Source: Propionivibrio sp.
Lineage (GTDB): Bacteria > Pseudomonadota > Gammaproteobacteria > Burkholderiales > Rhodocyclaceae
Direction: 5' to 3'
Length of the DNA stretch: 36,027 nt
NCBI GenBank assembly: GCA_029975435.1
Contig: JARKPC010000055.1
Location: 1 to 36,027, forward strand
This document shows positions 9,235 through 22,119 of the stretch, one piece after another. The translations under genes and the position numbers were made by a program. Each line of letters opens with the position of its first letter. Within the stretch, counting starts at the first letter, position 1. The notes beneath the pieces are model-generated. The model saw only the letters and a program-made list of their open reading frames with translations, made no database searches and was not told the origin of the DNA.

Positions 9235-9911
9235 GTTCCAACGATCTTTCAATACAACCTGATCGGGCCTGGTTCGTCACCGGCACCGACACCGAAGTCG
9301 GCAAGACTTTCGCCACCTGTGCCTTGCTCCTGGCATTGCGCAATCTTGGGATTCAGGCGATCGGCATGAAACCGGTCGCCGCCGGTACGGACGAGAACGG
9401 CAGGAACGACGACGTCGAGCGTCTGATCGCCGCTTCCGGCGTCGACGCACCACGCGACCTGATCAACCCGTACCTTTTCCAACCGGCGATCGCCCCGCAT
9501 ATCGCCGCCGCGGAGGCCGGCCAAGTCATCGATATCGGGCACATCGTGGCCGCGTTCGAAGAACTTCGCCGCAAGGCGGACGCCGTTCTGGTGGAGGGAG
9601 TCGGAGGATTCTGCGTTCCGCTCGGACATGACTGCGACACGGCGGATCTGGCCGAAAAACTGGCATTGCCGGTCATCCTGGTCGTCGGCATGCGGCTTGG
9701 CTGCATCAACCATGCGCTGTTGACCTGCCAGGCTATCGCCGCCCGCGGCTTGACACTGGCCGGGTGGATCGCCAACCGCATTGATCCGGCGATGTCGCGT
9801 TTCGACGAAAATCTGGCCGCGTTGCGCCAACGGATCGACGCCCCGCTGCTCGGCATCATCCCGCCCGCCAGCACCCCGGAAACGGCGGCCTCTGGATTGC
9901 GGATTCCGTAA
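9231..9911 (+). CDS. bioD: ATP-dependent dethiobiotin synthetase
   Basis: Carboxylates and cyclises DAPA to dethiobiotin with CO2 and ATP. The 226-residue protein has a P-loop GTDTEVGKT (18-26), the substrate-binding GMKPVAAG, a VEGVGGFCVPL loop and VVGMRLGCINHALLT, as in BioD. It is the last gene of the operon. The following step needs BioB, whose gene is not in this window. A hairpin follows within 15 bases of the stop. Confidence 0.96.
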   Translation: MSSNDLSIQPDRAWFVTGTDTEVGKTFATCALLLALRNLGIQAIGMKPVAAGTDENGRNDDVERLIAASGVDAPRDLINPYLFQPAIAPHIAAAEAGQVIDIGHIVAAFEELRRKADAVLVEGVGGFCVPLGHDCDTADLAEKLALPVILVVGMRLGCINHALLTCQAIAARGLTLAGWIANRIDPAMSRFDENLAALRQRIDAPLLGIIPPASTPETAASGLRIP

Positions 9912-9924
9912 CTGAACAGCAAGC

Positions 9925-9958
9925 GCAGTTCGGGTTAAGCTGCGCCAACCCGACCTGC
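9925..9958. terminator. Hairpin between convergent bioD and hpt genes
   Basis: GCAG-t-TCGGGTT pairs with AACCCGA-c-CTGC around a 10-base loop, giving roughly a 12-position stem with one mismatch. It sits in the 51-base gap between the bioD stop and the stop of the opposing Hpt gene, where a shared terminator would be expected. There is no U-tract on either side, so efficiency is uncertain. Confidence 0.45.
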
Positions 9959-9962
9959 GGAT

Positions 9963-10313
9963 TCACTCCGCCTCTTTCTCCAGCGCAGCAGCCAGGCGCT
10001 TCATGACCGACACCAGTTCGGCCGTCATTTCCCGAGCGCCGTCAAGACGGCCGGCGGCAGCGAGACTTTCGAGCTGCTGCGCGAGCGACCGACCACCTTC
10101 GCAGGCAAAGCTGGCCAACATGCTCTTCACGGTATGCGCCTCGCGCCGCAGTTCTTCGAGGTTGCCCGAGGCCAGCGCCGCTTCGAGCGCCGTGCAATAG
10201 CTGCCGATTTCGGCGACGAAGGCCCCGGCGATTGCCGCGAAAAGGGCTCCGTCTCCGGCCAGTTGCTCGATTGCCCTCTCTCTGTCGTACAGTAATTCAT
10301 CGATGCACGGCAT
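9963..10313 (-). CDS. Stand-alone Hpt (histidine phosphotransfer) protein
   Basis: A 116-residue, mostly helical protein with the phosphotransfer motif EAHTVKSMLASF; H60 is the predicted phospho-accepting histidine. Such proteins shuttle phosphoryl groups between receiver domains. It has no other domain, no signal peptide and no membrane span. The start ATG follows a GAGAGGGG ribosome site and lies 18 bases after the HD-GYP regulator stop, so it is the last gene of the FIST-kinase-regulator cassette. It probably relays phosphate between the hybrid kinase receivers and the HD-GYP regulator. The kinase already carries its own C-terminal Hpt, so the two may serve different partners. Confidence 0.87.
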   Translation of the reverse strand: MPCIDELLYDRERAIEQLAGDGALFAAIAGAFVAEIGSYCTALEAALASGNLEELRREAHTVKSMLASFACEGGRSLAQQLESLAAAGRLDGAREMTAELVSVMKRLAAALEKEAE

Positions 10314-10331
10314 CTGTCATCCCCTCTCAGG

Positions 10332-11384
10332 TCACGTTCCCGCGACCACCGCATCCTGGTAACGGGCATGAATATCCAGCACCTCATCCCACGCTGCGAA
10401 GAACGACTCGACGCACACCGGATCAAAATGGCTCCCGCAATTATCGCGCAGGTAGGCTTCCGCTTTTTCCAGCGTCCAGGCATCCTTGTAGGGACGCACC
10501 GAAGTCAGGGCGTCGAACACGTCCGCTACCGCAACGATCCGCCCCAGCAACGGGATGGCTTCGCCGGCGAGGCCATACGGGTAGCCTGATCCGTCGAACT
10601 TCTCATGGTGTGCGACGGCAATGACCGCCGCCGTCTGGAACACCCGGGACTCGCTGCCGCTCAGCAACTCGTGCCCGATCACCGTATGGCGCTTCATTTC
10701 GTCATACTCTTCCGGGGTCAGTTTGCCCGGCTTGAGCAGGATGTAATCGGGAATCCCTATTTTCCCCACGTCATGCATTGGAGCGGCCTGCAGGATGAGT
10801 TCCAGTTCGTCGGTGGGAAACCCCATCTTTCCGGCGATCAACCGCGAATAGTGCGCCATGCGCTGGATGTGTGCCCCCGTTTCCGGATCCCGGAATTCCG
10901 CCGCGCGCGACATGCGGAACAGCAGTTCCTGTTCCCGCGCATGAATTGCCGCGGTGGCCTTCTTCACCTCGTCGGCCAGCCAGGCGGCCTTGTCGGCGAG
11001 CTTCTTGCGGCTGGCTCCCAGGGCCAGCATGTTGCGCACGCGCGCCGAGAACTCGATACGGTCCACCGGCTTGTTCAGGAAGTCGGTGGCTCCTCGCTGC
11101 AAAGCCTCGTAGCGCACCTCCTTGTCGTCGTTGGCGGTGATCATCAGGATCGGCACATCCTCGCGCCCCGCGATTCGGCGCAGGCGGGAAACGAACTCGA
11201 TACCATCGAGGTCGGGCATCATGTAGTCGACGACGACCAGATCGGGCAGGTTCTCCGTGCACCATGCCAGCCCCTTGGGCGATTCCTGGAACAGCAGCGG
11301 TTCGCAATCGCCGAGTCTTCTGACCAGCGCACTCAGCAGCGTGAGGTTGATGTCGCTATCATCGACGATGGCAATACGGTTCAT
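10332..11384 (-). CDS. Response regulator with HD-GYP c-di-GMP phosphodiesterase domain
   Basis: A 350-residue RpfG-like protein. Residues 1-120 are a receiver with acidic pocket DD (8-9), phospho-acceptor D53 in VVVDYMMPDLDG and K105 in LNKPVD. A coiled-coil linker (about 125-155) leads to an HD-GYP domain with HDVGKIGIPD (H204, D205), KRHTVIGHELL, HHEKFDGSGYPYGL (259-272) and ADVFDALTSVRPYK. All metal-binding motifs look intact, so it should hydrolyse c-di-GMP when phosphorylated or released. An AGGAG ribosome site precedes the ATG. It is 61 bases downstream of the hybrid kinase and upstream of the Hpt gene, which makes it the likely output of this relay. Confidence 0.95.
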   Translation of the reverse strand: MNRIAIVDDSDINLTLLSALVRRLGDCEPLLFQESPKGLAWCTENLPDLVVVDYMMPDLDGIEFVSRLRRIAGREDVPILMITANDDKEVRYEALQRGATDFLNKPVDRIEFSARVRNMLALGASRKKLADKAAWLADEVKKATAAIHAREQELLFRMSRAAEFRDPETGAHIQRMAHYSRLIAGKMGFPTDELELILQAAPMHDVGKIGIPDYILLKPGKLTPEEYDEMKRHTVIGHELLSGSESRVFQTAAVIAVAHHEKFDGSGYPYGLAGEAIPLLGRIVAVADVFDALTSVRPYKDAWTLEKAEAYLRDNCGSHFDPVCVESFFAAWDEVLDIHARYQDAVVAGT

Positions 11385-11445
11385 ACCTTCTCCTCATGAC
11401 CTCGTGCAACAATTGCAGCAGCGAATGCAGCTTTCCGATCCGGCT

Positions 11446-15387
<3,942 letters not shown>

Positions 15388-15429
15388 GATTACAGGAGGC
15401 CCAAGGCGCGAATGACGCACGATGACATG

Positions 15430-16587
15430 TCAGCCTGCCGATTCTGAGATTTCGTCAAGGCAGGCCACCATCACCGTCTGGTTATGCAGTTTGCACGCAG
15501 GATCCGCTCCGACAGGGCTGATTTCCCCGAAGGAATAGAAACCGGCGACGGCAACCCCGCCACCAAAAGCATCGGCAGCCACCTCCACCTCTTCCTCGAC
15601 GCGCTCGCCCATGACCAGTTCGCGGCCCACGCAACTGACCATGAAGATCAGTCCACAAGACGCATTCCCGCCGTTGAGCATCCGCCGTGCTGATTCGGCC
15701 GCTGTTTCGACGCCGCCGACAAGCTTGTCGGTGCTGGCGTGCATCATGCGCAAATAGCTGTCGGGTTTGACCTCGTCGCCGAAGCGCAGGCCACCCGTCT
15801 TCTCTTCCACCGAGAGCATGGAACGTATCAGGCCGATCTCGTCATGGTTTCTGTCCAGTATCGCGAAGGGGAAAAAATGGCCAACGGTAGGCAGATCACG
15901 CGCGTAGTCGCCGAGATAGCGCCGGTACACGTCGAGTGCCGGTTCCCCGTCGAGTTCGTACAGCACGTTGCCCTCGCAACGTGTCACCTTGCGCACCGGG
16001 CCGAAAGGCGCCCAGCCGCCATGCACACCGAATCCGAAGCGCAGGGCGCTGCCATACAAGCCGAGAGCGACGATGGTTTCGCTCCCGCACCCCGAATCAT
16101 CGAGAACCCAGGTCTGGTAGTAACCTTCTTTCCTGCTTGCCAGACCGCCGACGACCGGCACCGCAGCCCCGAGGGCCGCGTTGATTCCGGCGAGCAGCGC
16201 GCTGCCGCGAATACCCACCCCCTGACACAACAGCAACACGGCACGCAGCCCTTCCCTGGGCAGCGAGTCGCCAAGACGTTTGCCGGCATCGTACGATTTT
16301 TCCCTGCCCTCCAGTCGCACGGTGGCTTCGACGATCGATGAGTTCTCGAAACGCACGGCTGTCACCACGCAACTTGCCTGCTCCACCCCCGCCGTGGATA
16401 TGGCAAAAGCGGCGGAACAACCGATACGCCGCGCGCCGGGGAAGCATTCGGCCAGAGCGGGCGCCAGGTTGCACAAGGCCTCCGACGGTCCGAAAGCAAG
16501 GACGAGGTCGGGGTTCAGATCGATTAAGGGTGACAGCGTGGCCTGCACGTCTGCGGCAGTGCCGAGGATCGCCTGAACGGTCTGCAT
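15430..16587 (-). CDS. FIST-domain sensory protein
   Basis: A 385-residue FIST_N plus FIST_C protein. FIST modules are predicted small-ligand sensors (amino acids have been proposed) attached to signalling proteins. Visible features are LVLAFGPSEAL, RRIGCSAAFAISTAG, VVGGLASRKEGYYQTWV, GLYGSALRFGFGVHGGW, the C-terminal-domain stretch YRRYLGDYARDLP, and the end block GVAVAGFYSFGEISPVG with KLHNQTVMV, which is typical of FIST_C. There is no signal peptide. AGGGGGAG stands before the ATG. It is the first gene of the cassette, immediately ahead of the hybrid kinase, so it probably supplies the input signal. Ligand unknown. Confidence 0.9.
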   Translation of the reverse strand: MQTVQAILGTAADVQATLSPLIDLNPDLVLAFGPSEALCNLAPALAECFPGARRIGCSAAFAISTAGVEQASCVVTAVRFENSSIVEATVRLEGREKSYDAGKRLGDSLPREGLRAVLLLCQGVGIRGSALLAGINAALGAAVPVVGGLASRKEGYYQTWVLDDSGCGSETIVALGLYGSALRFGFGVHGGWAPFGPVRKVTRCEGNVLYELDGEPALDVYRRYLGDYARDLPTVGHFFPFAILDRNHDEIGLIRSMLSVEEKTGGLRFGDEVKPDSYLRMMHASTDKLVGGVETAAESARRMLNGGNASCGLIFMVSCVGRELVMGERVEEEVEVAADAFGGGVAVAGFYSFGEISPVGADPACKLHNQTVMVACLDEISESAG

Positions 16588-16675
16588 TTATATCTCCCCC
16601 TGTAGTCGATGCCCTGACATAGACAGTGCCGCTTCAAATCGGCAATAATTCCGGGCCATTCTAGCCGGTTTAGCC

Positions 16676-17215
16676 ATGAAATTTCTTTTCGACCTGTTCC
16701 CCGTCATCCTGTTTTTTGCTGCCTTCAAGCTCGGCGACATCTTCATCGCCACAGGCGTCGCCATCGCCGCCACCTTCGCCCAGATCGGCTGGGTGTGGCT
16801 GCGGCACCGCAAGGTCGACACGATGCTCTGGGTCAGCCTGGGCATCATCACCGTTTTCGGCGGCATGACCCTTATCTTCCACGATGAAACCTTCATCAAG
16901 TGGAAACCGACGGTACTCTACTGGGCCTTGGCAGCCGGACTCGCCGGCAGCTCGTTGTTCTTCCGCAAGAACCTGATCCGCACCCTGCTCGCCGAGCAGG
17001 TCGATGCTCCGGAGTTCGTCTGGCGGCGGCTCAACTGGTCGTGGATCGGCTTCTTCGTTTTCATGGGCATAGCCAACCTGGTCGTGGCCTTCGCCCTGAA
17101 CTTGTCGACCGAAACCTGGGTCAATTTCAAACTGTTCGGCGGTATCGGCCTGATGCTCGTCTTTGCCGTCATCCAGGGATTGATGCTGTCGAAATACATC
17201 GAGGAAAAGAAGTAA
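16676..17215 (+). CDS. yciB: Inner-membrane septation protein A (YciB/IspZ)
   Basis: A 179-residue polytopic inner-membrane protein with about five hydrophobic segments and the family N-terminus [14 protein letters not shown]. Other typical stretches are [37 protein letters not shown] and the end LSKYIEEKK. YciB is linked to cell-envelope and division-site integrity and interacts with elongasome and divisome proteins in E. coli. It is divergent from the FIST gene across an 88-base gap and overlaps the next gene by one base (TAATG), forming a yciB-yciI-bolA unit, an arrangement I recognise from other Betaproteobacteria. Confidence 0.95.
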   Translation: MKFLFDLFPVILFFAAFKLGDIFIATGVAIAATFAQIGWVWLRHRKVDTMLWVSLGIITVFGGMTLIFHDETFIKWKPTVLYWALAAGLAGSSLFFRKNLIRTLLAEQVDAPEFVWRRLNWSWIGFFVFMGIANLVVAFALNLSTETWVNFKLFGGIGLMLVFAVIQGLMLSKYIEEKK

Positions 17216-17517
17216 TGCTCTACGCCATCATCGGGGAAGACGTCCCCAACTCGCTCGACCAGCGGCTTGCCGCACGGCCCGCGCACGTCGAACGCCTCAA
17301 GGCGCTGCAGGACGAAGGCCGCCTTATCGTCGCCGGCCCCTGTCCGGCCATCGACAGCCCGGACCCCGGACCGGCCGGCTTCACCGGCAGCGTCATCATC
17401 GCCGAGTTCCCATCGCTGGCCGACGCCAAGGCTTGGGCCGACGCCGACCCCTACATTGCTGCCGGAGTCTACGCCGAGGTCACGATCAAGCCGTTCAGGA
17501 AGGCCTTTCCGGCGTGA
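17215..17517 (+). CDS. yciI: YciI family protein
   Basis: A 100-residue single-domain protein of the YCII fold (dimeric ferredoxin-like). The sequence [36 protein letters not shown], then [16 protein letters not shown] and [13 protein letters not shown] follows the family pattern, with the conserved His in RPAHVERL. The family is of uncertain function; some members act in ring-cleavage pathways. The start overlaps the yciB stop by one base and the stop overlaps the bolA GTG start, so all three are translationally coupled. Confidence 0.93.
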   Translation: MLYAIIGEDVPNSLDQRLAARPAHVERLKALQDEGRLIVAGPCPAIDSPDPGPAGFTGSVIIAEFPSLADAKAWADADPYIAAGVYAEVTIKPFRKAFPA

Positions 17518-17783
17518 GCGGCATCGAATCGCTGCTGCGGGAACGACTCGCCTTTCTGTCCCCGCTGCAACTGGAACTTGTCGACGATTCCGCAGAGCAT
17601 GCCGGCCACGCCGGTGCACGCGAGGGCGGGCACTACCGCCTGCTGATCGTCTCGCGCCAATTTTCCGGCAAATCGACGTTGCAGCGGCACCGAATCATCT
17701 ACGACGCGTTGGGCGATCTGATGCGTAGTAGAATACATGCACTGAGCATCCGTTCATTGACGCCCGACGAAACAAAGCCTTGA
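17514..17783 (+). CDS. bolA: BolA family protein
   Basis: An 89-residue BolA-fold protein. The start is the GTG in the GTGA overlap with yciI, giving a first line of [21 protein letters not shown]. The family core is [20 protein letters not shown] followed by [14 protein letters not shown] and [10 protein letters not shown], with the invariant histidine of the C-terminal helix (RHRIIYDAL) present. BolA proteins bind [2Fe-2S] clusters with monothiol glutaredoxins and affect morphology and stress responses. An upstream in-frame ATG at 17433 would lie deep in yciI and is not used here. Confidence 0.92.
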   Translation: MSGIESLLRERLAFLSPLQLELVDDSAEHAGHAGAREGGHYRLLIVSRQFSGKSTLQRHRIIYDALGDLMRSRIHALSIRSLTPDETKP

Positions 17784-17845
17784 ACGACCCACTTGGTTTT
17801 TTCCGGTCGCAGAACTCGACCACCAACTCATCAGGAACACGCCAC

Positions 17846-18631
17846 ATGCAAAAACTCACGCAAATCGCCGCAGCCCTGGCTATCGGCGCCTCGATCTCCG
17901 TTTCCGCCCTCGCCGCCGACAAGGCATTTGTCAAGGTCAACGGAGCGTCCGTTTCACAGAACCTCGCCGACGCCTTCATCGCCGAACAAAAGGCCAAAGG
18001 CGCGCCGGATTCGCCTGAACTGCGCAACGCCATACGTGAAGAACTGATCCGCCGCGAACTCCTGCTGCAGGAAGCCAAGAAATCCGGCCTGGACAAGAAG
18101 CCGGACATCGCCGCCCAGGCCGAAGCTGCCAAGCAGGCGATCCTGATCCGCAGCTACGTGCAGGACTACGTCAATAAGCACCCGATCAAGGACGAGCAAC
18201 TGCAGTCCGACTACGACAAGATCAAGGCCCAGGTCGGCAGCACCGAATACAAGGCCCGCCACATCCTGGTCAAGGAAGAGGCCGAAGCCAAGACCGTCAT
18301 CGAGAACCTGAAGAAAGGCGTCAAGTTCGAGGAACTGGCAAAGCAATCGATCGACCCGGGCTCCAAGGAGAACGGCGGCGAACTCGACTGGGCTGCGCCG
18401 AGCAACTACGTCAAGCCTTTCGCCGACGCCCTCACTGCCCTGGGCAAGGGAAAGTACACCGAAACCCCGGTAAAGTCCGATTTCGGCTATCACGTCATCA
18501 TGCTTGACGACACCCGCGCTACGTCCTTCCCGTCATTCGACGAAGTCAAGCCGCGCCTGCTGCAACAGGCGCAGACGCAGCAGATCACCAAGATGGTCGA
18601 TAGCCTGCGCGCCAAGGCCAAGGTCGAGTAA
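17846..18631 (+). CDS. Periplasmic parvulin-type peptidyl-prolyl cis-trans isomerase
   Basis: A 261-residue exported protein. Residues 1-22 form a signal peptide (MQKLTQIAAALAIGASISVS then ALA^AD). A helical chaperone-like region (30-125) is followed by one PpiC parvulin domain (about 130-225) with KARHILVKEE, FEELAKQSIDPGSKENGGEL, DWAAPSNYVKPFADAL and FGYHVIMLDD, the usual parvulin blocks. It should assist folding of outer-membrane or periplasmic proteins, like PpiC/PrsA or SurA relatives. The ATG at 17846 is preceded by AGGA; the longer open frame from 17780 has no signal-like N-terminus. It follows bolA after 62 bases and ends 23 bases before a strong terminator. Confidence 0.93.
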   Translation: MQKLTQIAAALAIGASISVSALAADKAFVKVNGASVSQNLADAFIAEQKAKGAPDSPELRNAIREELIRRELLLQEAKKSGLDKKPDIAAQAEAAKQAILIRSYVQDYVNKHPIKDEQLQSDYDKIKAQVGSTEYKARHILVKEEAEAKTVIENLKKGVKFEELAKQSIDPGSKENGGELDWAAPSNYVKPFADALTALGKGKYTETPVKSDFGYHVIMLDDTRATSFPSFDEVKPRLLQQAQTQQITKMVDSLRAKAKVE

Positions 18632-18654
18632 CCGGAAAACGGCACCAAAAATAG

Positions 18655-18691
18655 AAAGCGCCGGGACGGCTCAAGCCTCCCGGCGCTTTTT
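18655..18691 (+). terminator. Rho-independent terminator after the parvulin gene
   Basis: AAAGCGCCGGGA pairs perfectly with TCCCGGCGCTTT across an 11-base loop, and the descending arm runs into a T stretch. It ends the yciB-yciI-bolA-parvulin unit. Confidence 0.93.
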
Positions 18692-18873
18692 CATGGCAAT
18701 CCCGAATGCGGCATTGACGTCCCCTGCGGACTGAAAGCCCGCTGCCCGATCGCCAGCATGCATCCCTTCGTTCGCTTTCTTTCTGAGGCAATTCGGTGCC
18801 GGTCTGTTTGCCTGGACTGGCGAAACGTCTATATTGGCATTGAATCGGCATGAGCCTCCCGTTAAGCTCCTTG

Positions 18874-18896
18874 CTGTTGTCTGAACAGACAAACAG
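18874..18896. promoter_or_regulatory. Near-perfect palindrome just upstream of the GGDEF-EAL start
   Basis: CTGTTGTCTG-aa-CAGACAAACAG forms arms that match except for one extra base. It ends 9 bases before the ATG at 18906. It could be a protein operator, or in the mRNA a hairpin that limits ribosome access, since only a weak AGAGA ribosome site lies between it and the start. The rest of the 18692-18873 gap has no gene that I can support. Confidence 0.45.
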
Positions 18897-18905
18897 AGAC
18901 ATCGA

Positions 18906-21900
18906 ATGTCCTCGACGGTGACTTTTTCTCGCTCGCTTAAATCCAGGATCACGCTAGGGGTACTGGGTGTTTTCCTGCTGAGCCTGTGGACCCTATCCAT
19001 TCTTGCCAGCCAGATGTTGCGTGCGGACATGGAGCGGATGCTGGGCGAACAGCAGTTTTCGACGGTATCCACCATGGCGGCCTCGATCCAGTCCGATCTG
19101 GCGCTTCGTTATGAAGCACTGGACAGGACGGCACCAGTCCTGGCTGACCACATGCGCAACGGCGAGGCCCTGCAAGCCGCGCTGGAACGACAAACGGCGC
19201 TCCCCAGCTTGTTCAACGGCGGTCTCATCGTTTACGGCCCTGATTACAAGGGCACTGCCGGCGTGCCCGTGCTGGGACAAGTCGGAACTGACTACTCGGA
19301 CAGGGAATCGGTGGTCGCCGCAATCAAGGAAGGAAAATCATCAGTCAGTCGGCCCGTCATAGGAAAAACGCTGCGTGCCCCGATTTTTCTCATGACTGTG
19401 CCCGTTCGTGACAGTCAGGGCGACGTGATCGGCGCTTTATCGGGAGTACTGTACCTCCAGCGAGCGAACTTCCTTGGTCATCTTACGGAAAACCATTACG
19501 GCAAGACAGGAGGCTTCCTGCTGGTTTCAGCAAAGCACCGGATGATTATTACGGCAACCGATAAGGCCCGGATCATGGAACCCAGTCCGCCACGCGGCGA
19601 GATTCCGGCGATCGACCGTTTTCTCGATGGCTACGAGGGGTCGCTAGTCTACGTTAACCCTCAGGGCAAGGAAGTCTTGCAATCCGTCAAGCAGATCCCC
19701 TGGGCCGGATGGTACCTGGCCGCCGCCTTGCCTACCGACGAAGCCTTCGCCCCGATTCGGGAAGTGCAGCAACGCATGCTGATCGTCACGGTGCTCTTGA
19801 CCTTTCTAGCGGGAGCAACAACCTGGTGGGTACTGCGGCGACAGCTCTCTCCCATGCTGGATACGGTAAAAGCACTGACGACCATGTCGGATACGGGTCA
19901 GTCCTTGCAGTCCCTGCCCATTGTGCGGCAGGACGAAATCGGTCAACTGGTCGGTGCCTTCAACCATCTTCTGCAAACGCTGGAGGATCGCGACACGGCG
20001 CTGCAGGAGATGAAGTGGAAATTCCGGGCCCTGTTCGAGAAAGGCCCCATCGGCGTGGCTTACCACGAAATGATCTATGACGCGGCAGGCAAACCGATTG
20101 ATTACCGCTTCATCGATGCAAACCGGGCGTACCGGGAACTGACCGGCATTGACCCGCGCGGCAAAACGGTCCTCGAGGCGTTTCCGGGGATTGAAAAGGA
20201 TACGTTTGACTGGATATCCGCGTTCGCTCACGTGGTCCGAACGGGAGAGGATATCCGCATCGAGCGATTCCTGGAATACAACGGGCATTGGTATGACTGC
20301 GTCGGATACCGGTACAAGCCGGATCACTTCGTCGCCGCTTTCTTTGACATCACCGGCCGAAAAGAAGCGGAAGCTGCGCTGAGAGATAGCGAGGAGCACT
20401 ATCGCGCGATCTACCAGGCGAGCCAGGATTTCATCACGATCAACCGGTTGAGCGACTGGGTGTTTCTCGACGTCAACCAGCCCTTCCTCAATGCCCTGGG
20501 CTACGAACGCGACGAAATGATCGGTCATACCTCGAAAGAGCTGGGCCTCTGGGCCAATCCGGACGATCGAAAGCGCTTTCTCGAAATACTCCAGCGGGAT
20601 TCCCGATGCCAGGGATTTGAAACCCCTTACAGGACGAAGAACGGGGACCTGATCTGGGTATCCGCTACCGCATCGATTGTCCAGCTCGGTGGCATCCCCT
20701 GCGTCCACTCGGTGACGCGCGATATCACCAAACGCAAACAGGACGACGCAAAAATCAACGAACTGGCCTTTTTCGACCAGCTGACGCGCCTGCCCAACCG
20801 CACGCTGCTCCTCGATCGGCTGAAACAGTCGATGGCCGCCAGTTCCAGGAGCGGCCAATACGGGGCATTGTTACTCATTGACCTGGATAACTTCAAGACG
20901 CTCAACGATGTGCTCGGCCACGATATGGGCGACCTGCTGCTGAAACAGGTCGCCCAGCGCCTGGTCGCCTGCGTCCGGTCCGAAGATACCGTGGCACGCC
21001 TGGGAGGCGATGAGTTCGTGGTTGTCCTGTCGAACCTGAGCGCCAGCGAACGTGATGCGGCCAAGCAGACCGAAGGGATTGGCGAGAAGATCGTTTCCAC
21101 CCTCAATCAGGTTTACCAACTCAACGACCATACGTATTACTGCTCCCCGAGCATCGGCGCGAACCTGTTCGTCGGCCAGCGAGCCGATACAGACACGCTG
21201 CTGAAACAGGCCGACATCGCCATGTACCGGGCAAAGAAGGATGGCGGCAATGCCTTGAGATTCTTCGATTCTGGCATGGAGGCCGTGGTCATCGAACGCG
21301 CCGCCTTGGAGAAAGGGCTGCGCGAAGCGATCAATCAAGAGCAGTTGGTTCTTTATTATCAGGCGCAGGTCTCGGAGGCGCAGTTGATCGGCGCCGAAGT
21401 CCTGGTGCGCTGGCAGCACCCGGTACGTGGTCTGGTTTCTCCCAATGAATTCATTCCGCTGGCCGAAGAAACCGGACTCATTCTTTCCTTGGGACACTGG
21501 GTCCTGGAAACGGCCTGCGCTCAATTGGCAACCTGGGGAGAGCGAGCTGACATGAGTCATCTCACGGTTTCGGTCAATGTCAGCGCGAATCAGTTTCGCC
21601 AAAAGGATTTCGTTGAGCAAGTTTCAAGTGTTCTCGACAAAACCGGTGCAAACCCGTTTCGCCTGAAGCTCGAAGTCACGGAAAGCATGTTGCTGTCCAA
21701 TGTCGATGAAGTGATCGACAAGATGTTCTCCCTGAAAGCCAGGGGGGTTGGTTTTTCGCTCGACGACTTCGGCACCGGCTATTCCTCGCTGTCCTATTTG
21801 AAACGATTGCCTTTGGATCAACTCAAGATCGCCCAACCGTTCGTGCGTGACATTCTGGCCGATGAGAACGACGCGGCGATTGCCACGACGATCATCGCCC

Positions 21901-22058
21901 TGGCTCAGAGCTTCGAACTCGACGTCATCGCCGAAGGTGTGGAAACCGAAGCGCAGCGCGACTACCTCTCCAGCGTGGGCTGTCACGCGTATCAGGGCTA
22001 TTTCTTCAGCCGTCCGTTGCCCATTGAGGATTTCGAGCGATTTTCCCGGGAGTTTTAA
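18906..22058 (+). CDS. Membrane dCache-HAMP-PAS-PAS-GGDEF-EAL c-di-GMP enzyme
   Basis: A 1050-residue inner-membrane signalling protein. TM1 (about 15-36), an extracytoplasmic double Cache sensor (40-285) and TM2 (about 290-310) are followed by a HAMP-like segment (312-365), two PAS domains (about 370-485 and 495-610), GGDEF (620-785) and EAL (800-1050). The cyclase site is intact: GGDEF at 700-704 with an RSED inhibition site at 691-694. In the EAL domain E831 (EVL), N891, E923, D953/D954 (DDFGTGYSS), K974, E1010 (EGVE) and Q1030 are present. The usual LKID motif, however, reads LKIA: residue 976 is Ala, codon 21831-21833. Both activities are possible, with phosphodiesterase perhaps weakened. 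It is monocistronic, with its own upstream region. Confidence 0.95.
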   Translation: MSSTVTFSRSLKSRITLGVLGVFLLSLWTLSILASQMLRADMERMLGEQQFSTVSTMAASIQSDLALRYEALDRTAPVLADHMRNGEALQAALERQTALPSLFNGGLIVYGPDYKGTAGVPVLGQVGTDYSDRESVVAAIKEGKSSVSRPVIGKTLRAPIFLMTVPVRDSQGDVIGALSGVLYLQRANFLGHLTENHYGKTGGFLLVSAKHRMIITATDKARIMEPSPPRGEIPAIDRFLDGYEGSLVYVNPQGKEVLQSVKQIPWAGWYLAAALPTDEAFAPIREVQQRMLIVTVLLTFLAGATTWWVLRRQLSPMLDTVKALTTMSDTGQSLQSLPIVRQDEIGQLVGAFNHLLQTLEDRDTALQEMKWKFRALFEKGPIGVAYHEMIYDAAGKPIDYRFIDANRAYRELTGIDPRGKTVLEAFPGIEKDTFDWISAFAHVVRTGEDIRIERFLEYNGHWYDCVGYRYKPDHFVAAFFDITGRKEAEAALRDSEEHYRAIYQASQDFITINRLSDWVFLDVNQPFLNALGYERDEMIGHTSKELGLWANPDDRKRFLEILQRDSRCQGFETPYRTKNGDLIWVSATASIVQLGGIPCVHSVTRDITKRKQDDAKINELAFFDQLTRLPNRTLLLDRLKQSMAASSRSGQYGALLLIDLDNFKTLNDVLGHDMGDLLLKQVAQRLVACVRSEDTVARLGGDEFVVVLSNLSASERDAAKQTEGIGEKIVSTLNQVYQLNDHTYYCSPSIGANLFVGQRADTDTLLKQADIAMYRAKKDGGNALRFFDSGMEAVVIERAALEKGLREAINQEQLVLYYQAQVSEAQLIGAEVLVRWQHPVRGLVSPNEFIPLAEETGLILSLGHWVLETACAQLATWGERADMSHLTVSVNVSANQFRQKDFVEQVSSVLDKTGANPFRLKLEVTESMLLSNVDEVIDKMFSLKARGVGFSLDDFGTGYSSLSYLKRLPLDQLKIAQPFVRDILADENDAAIATTIIALAQSFELDVIAEGVETEAQRDYLSSVGCHAYQGYFFSRPLPIEDFERFSREF

Positions 22059-22119
22059 CGCGCAGCGCCCCAGCAGGAATCGACGAGTACACGTTCGTGT
22101 CGTTACCTCGTTTGCCCAC

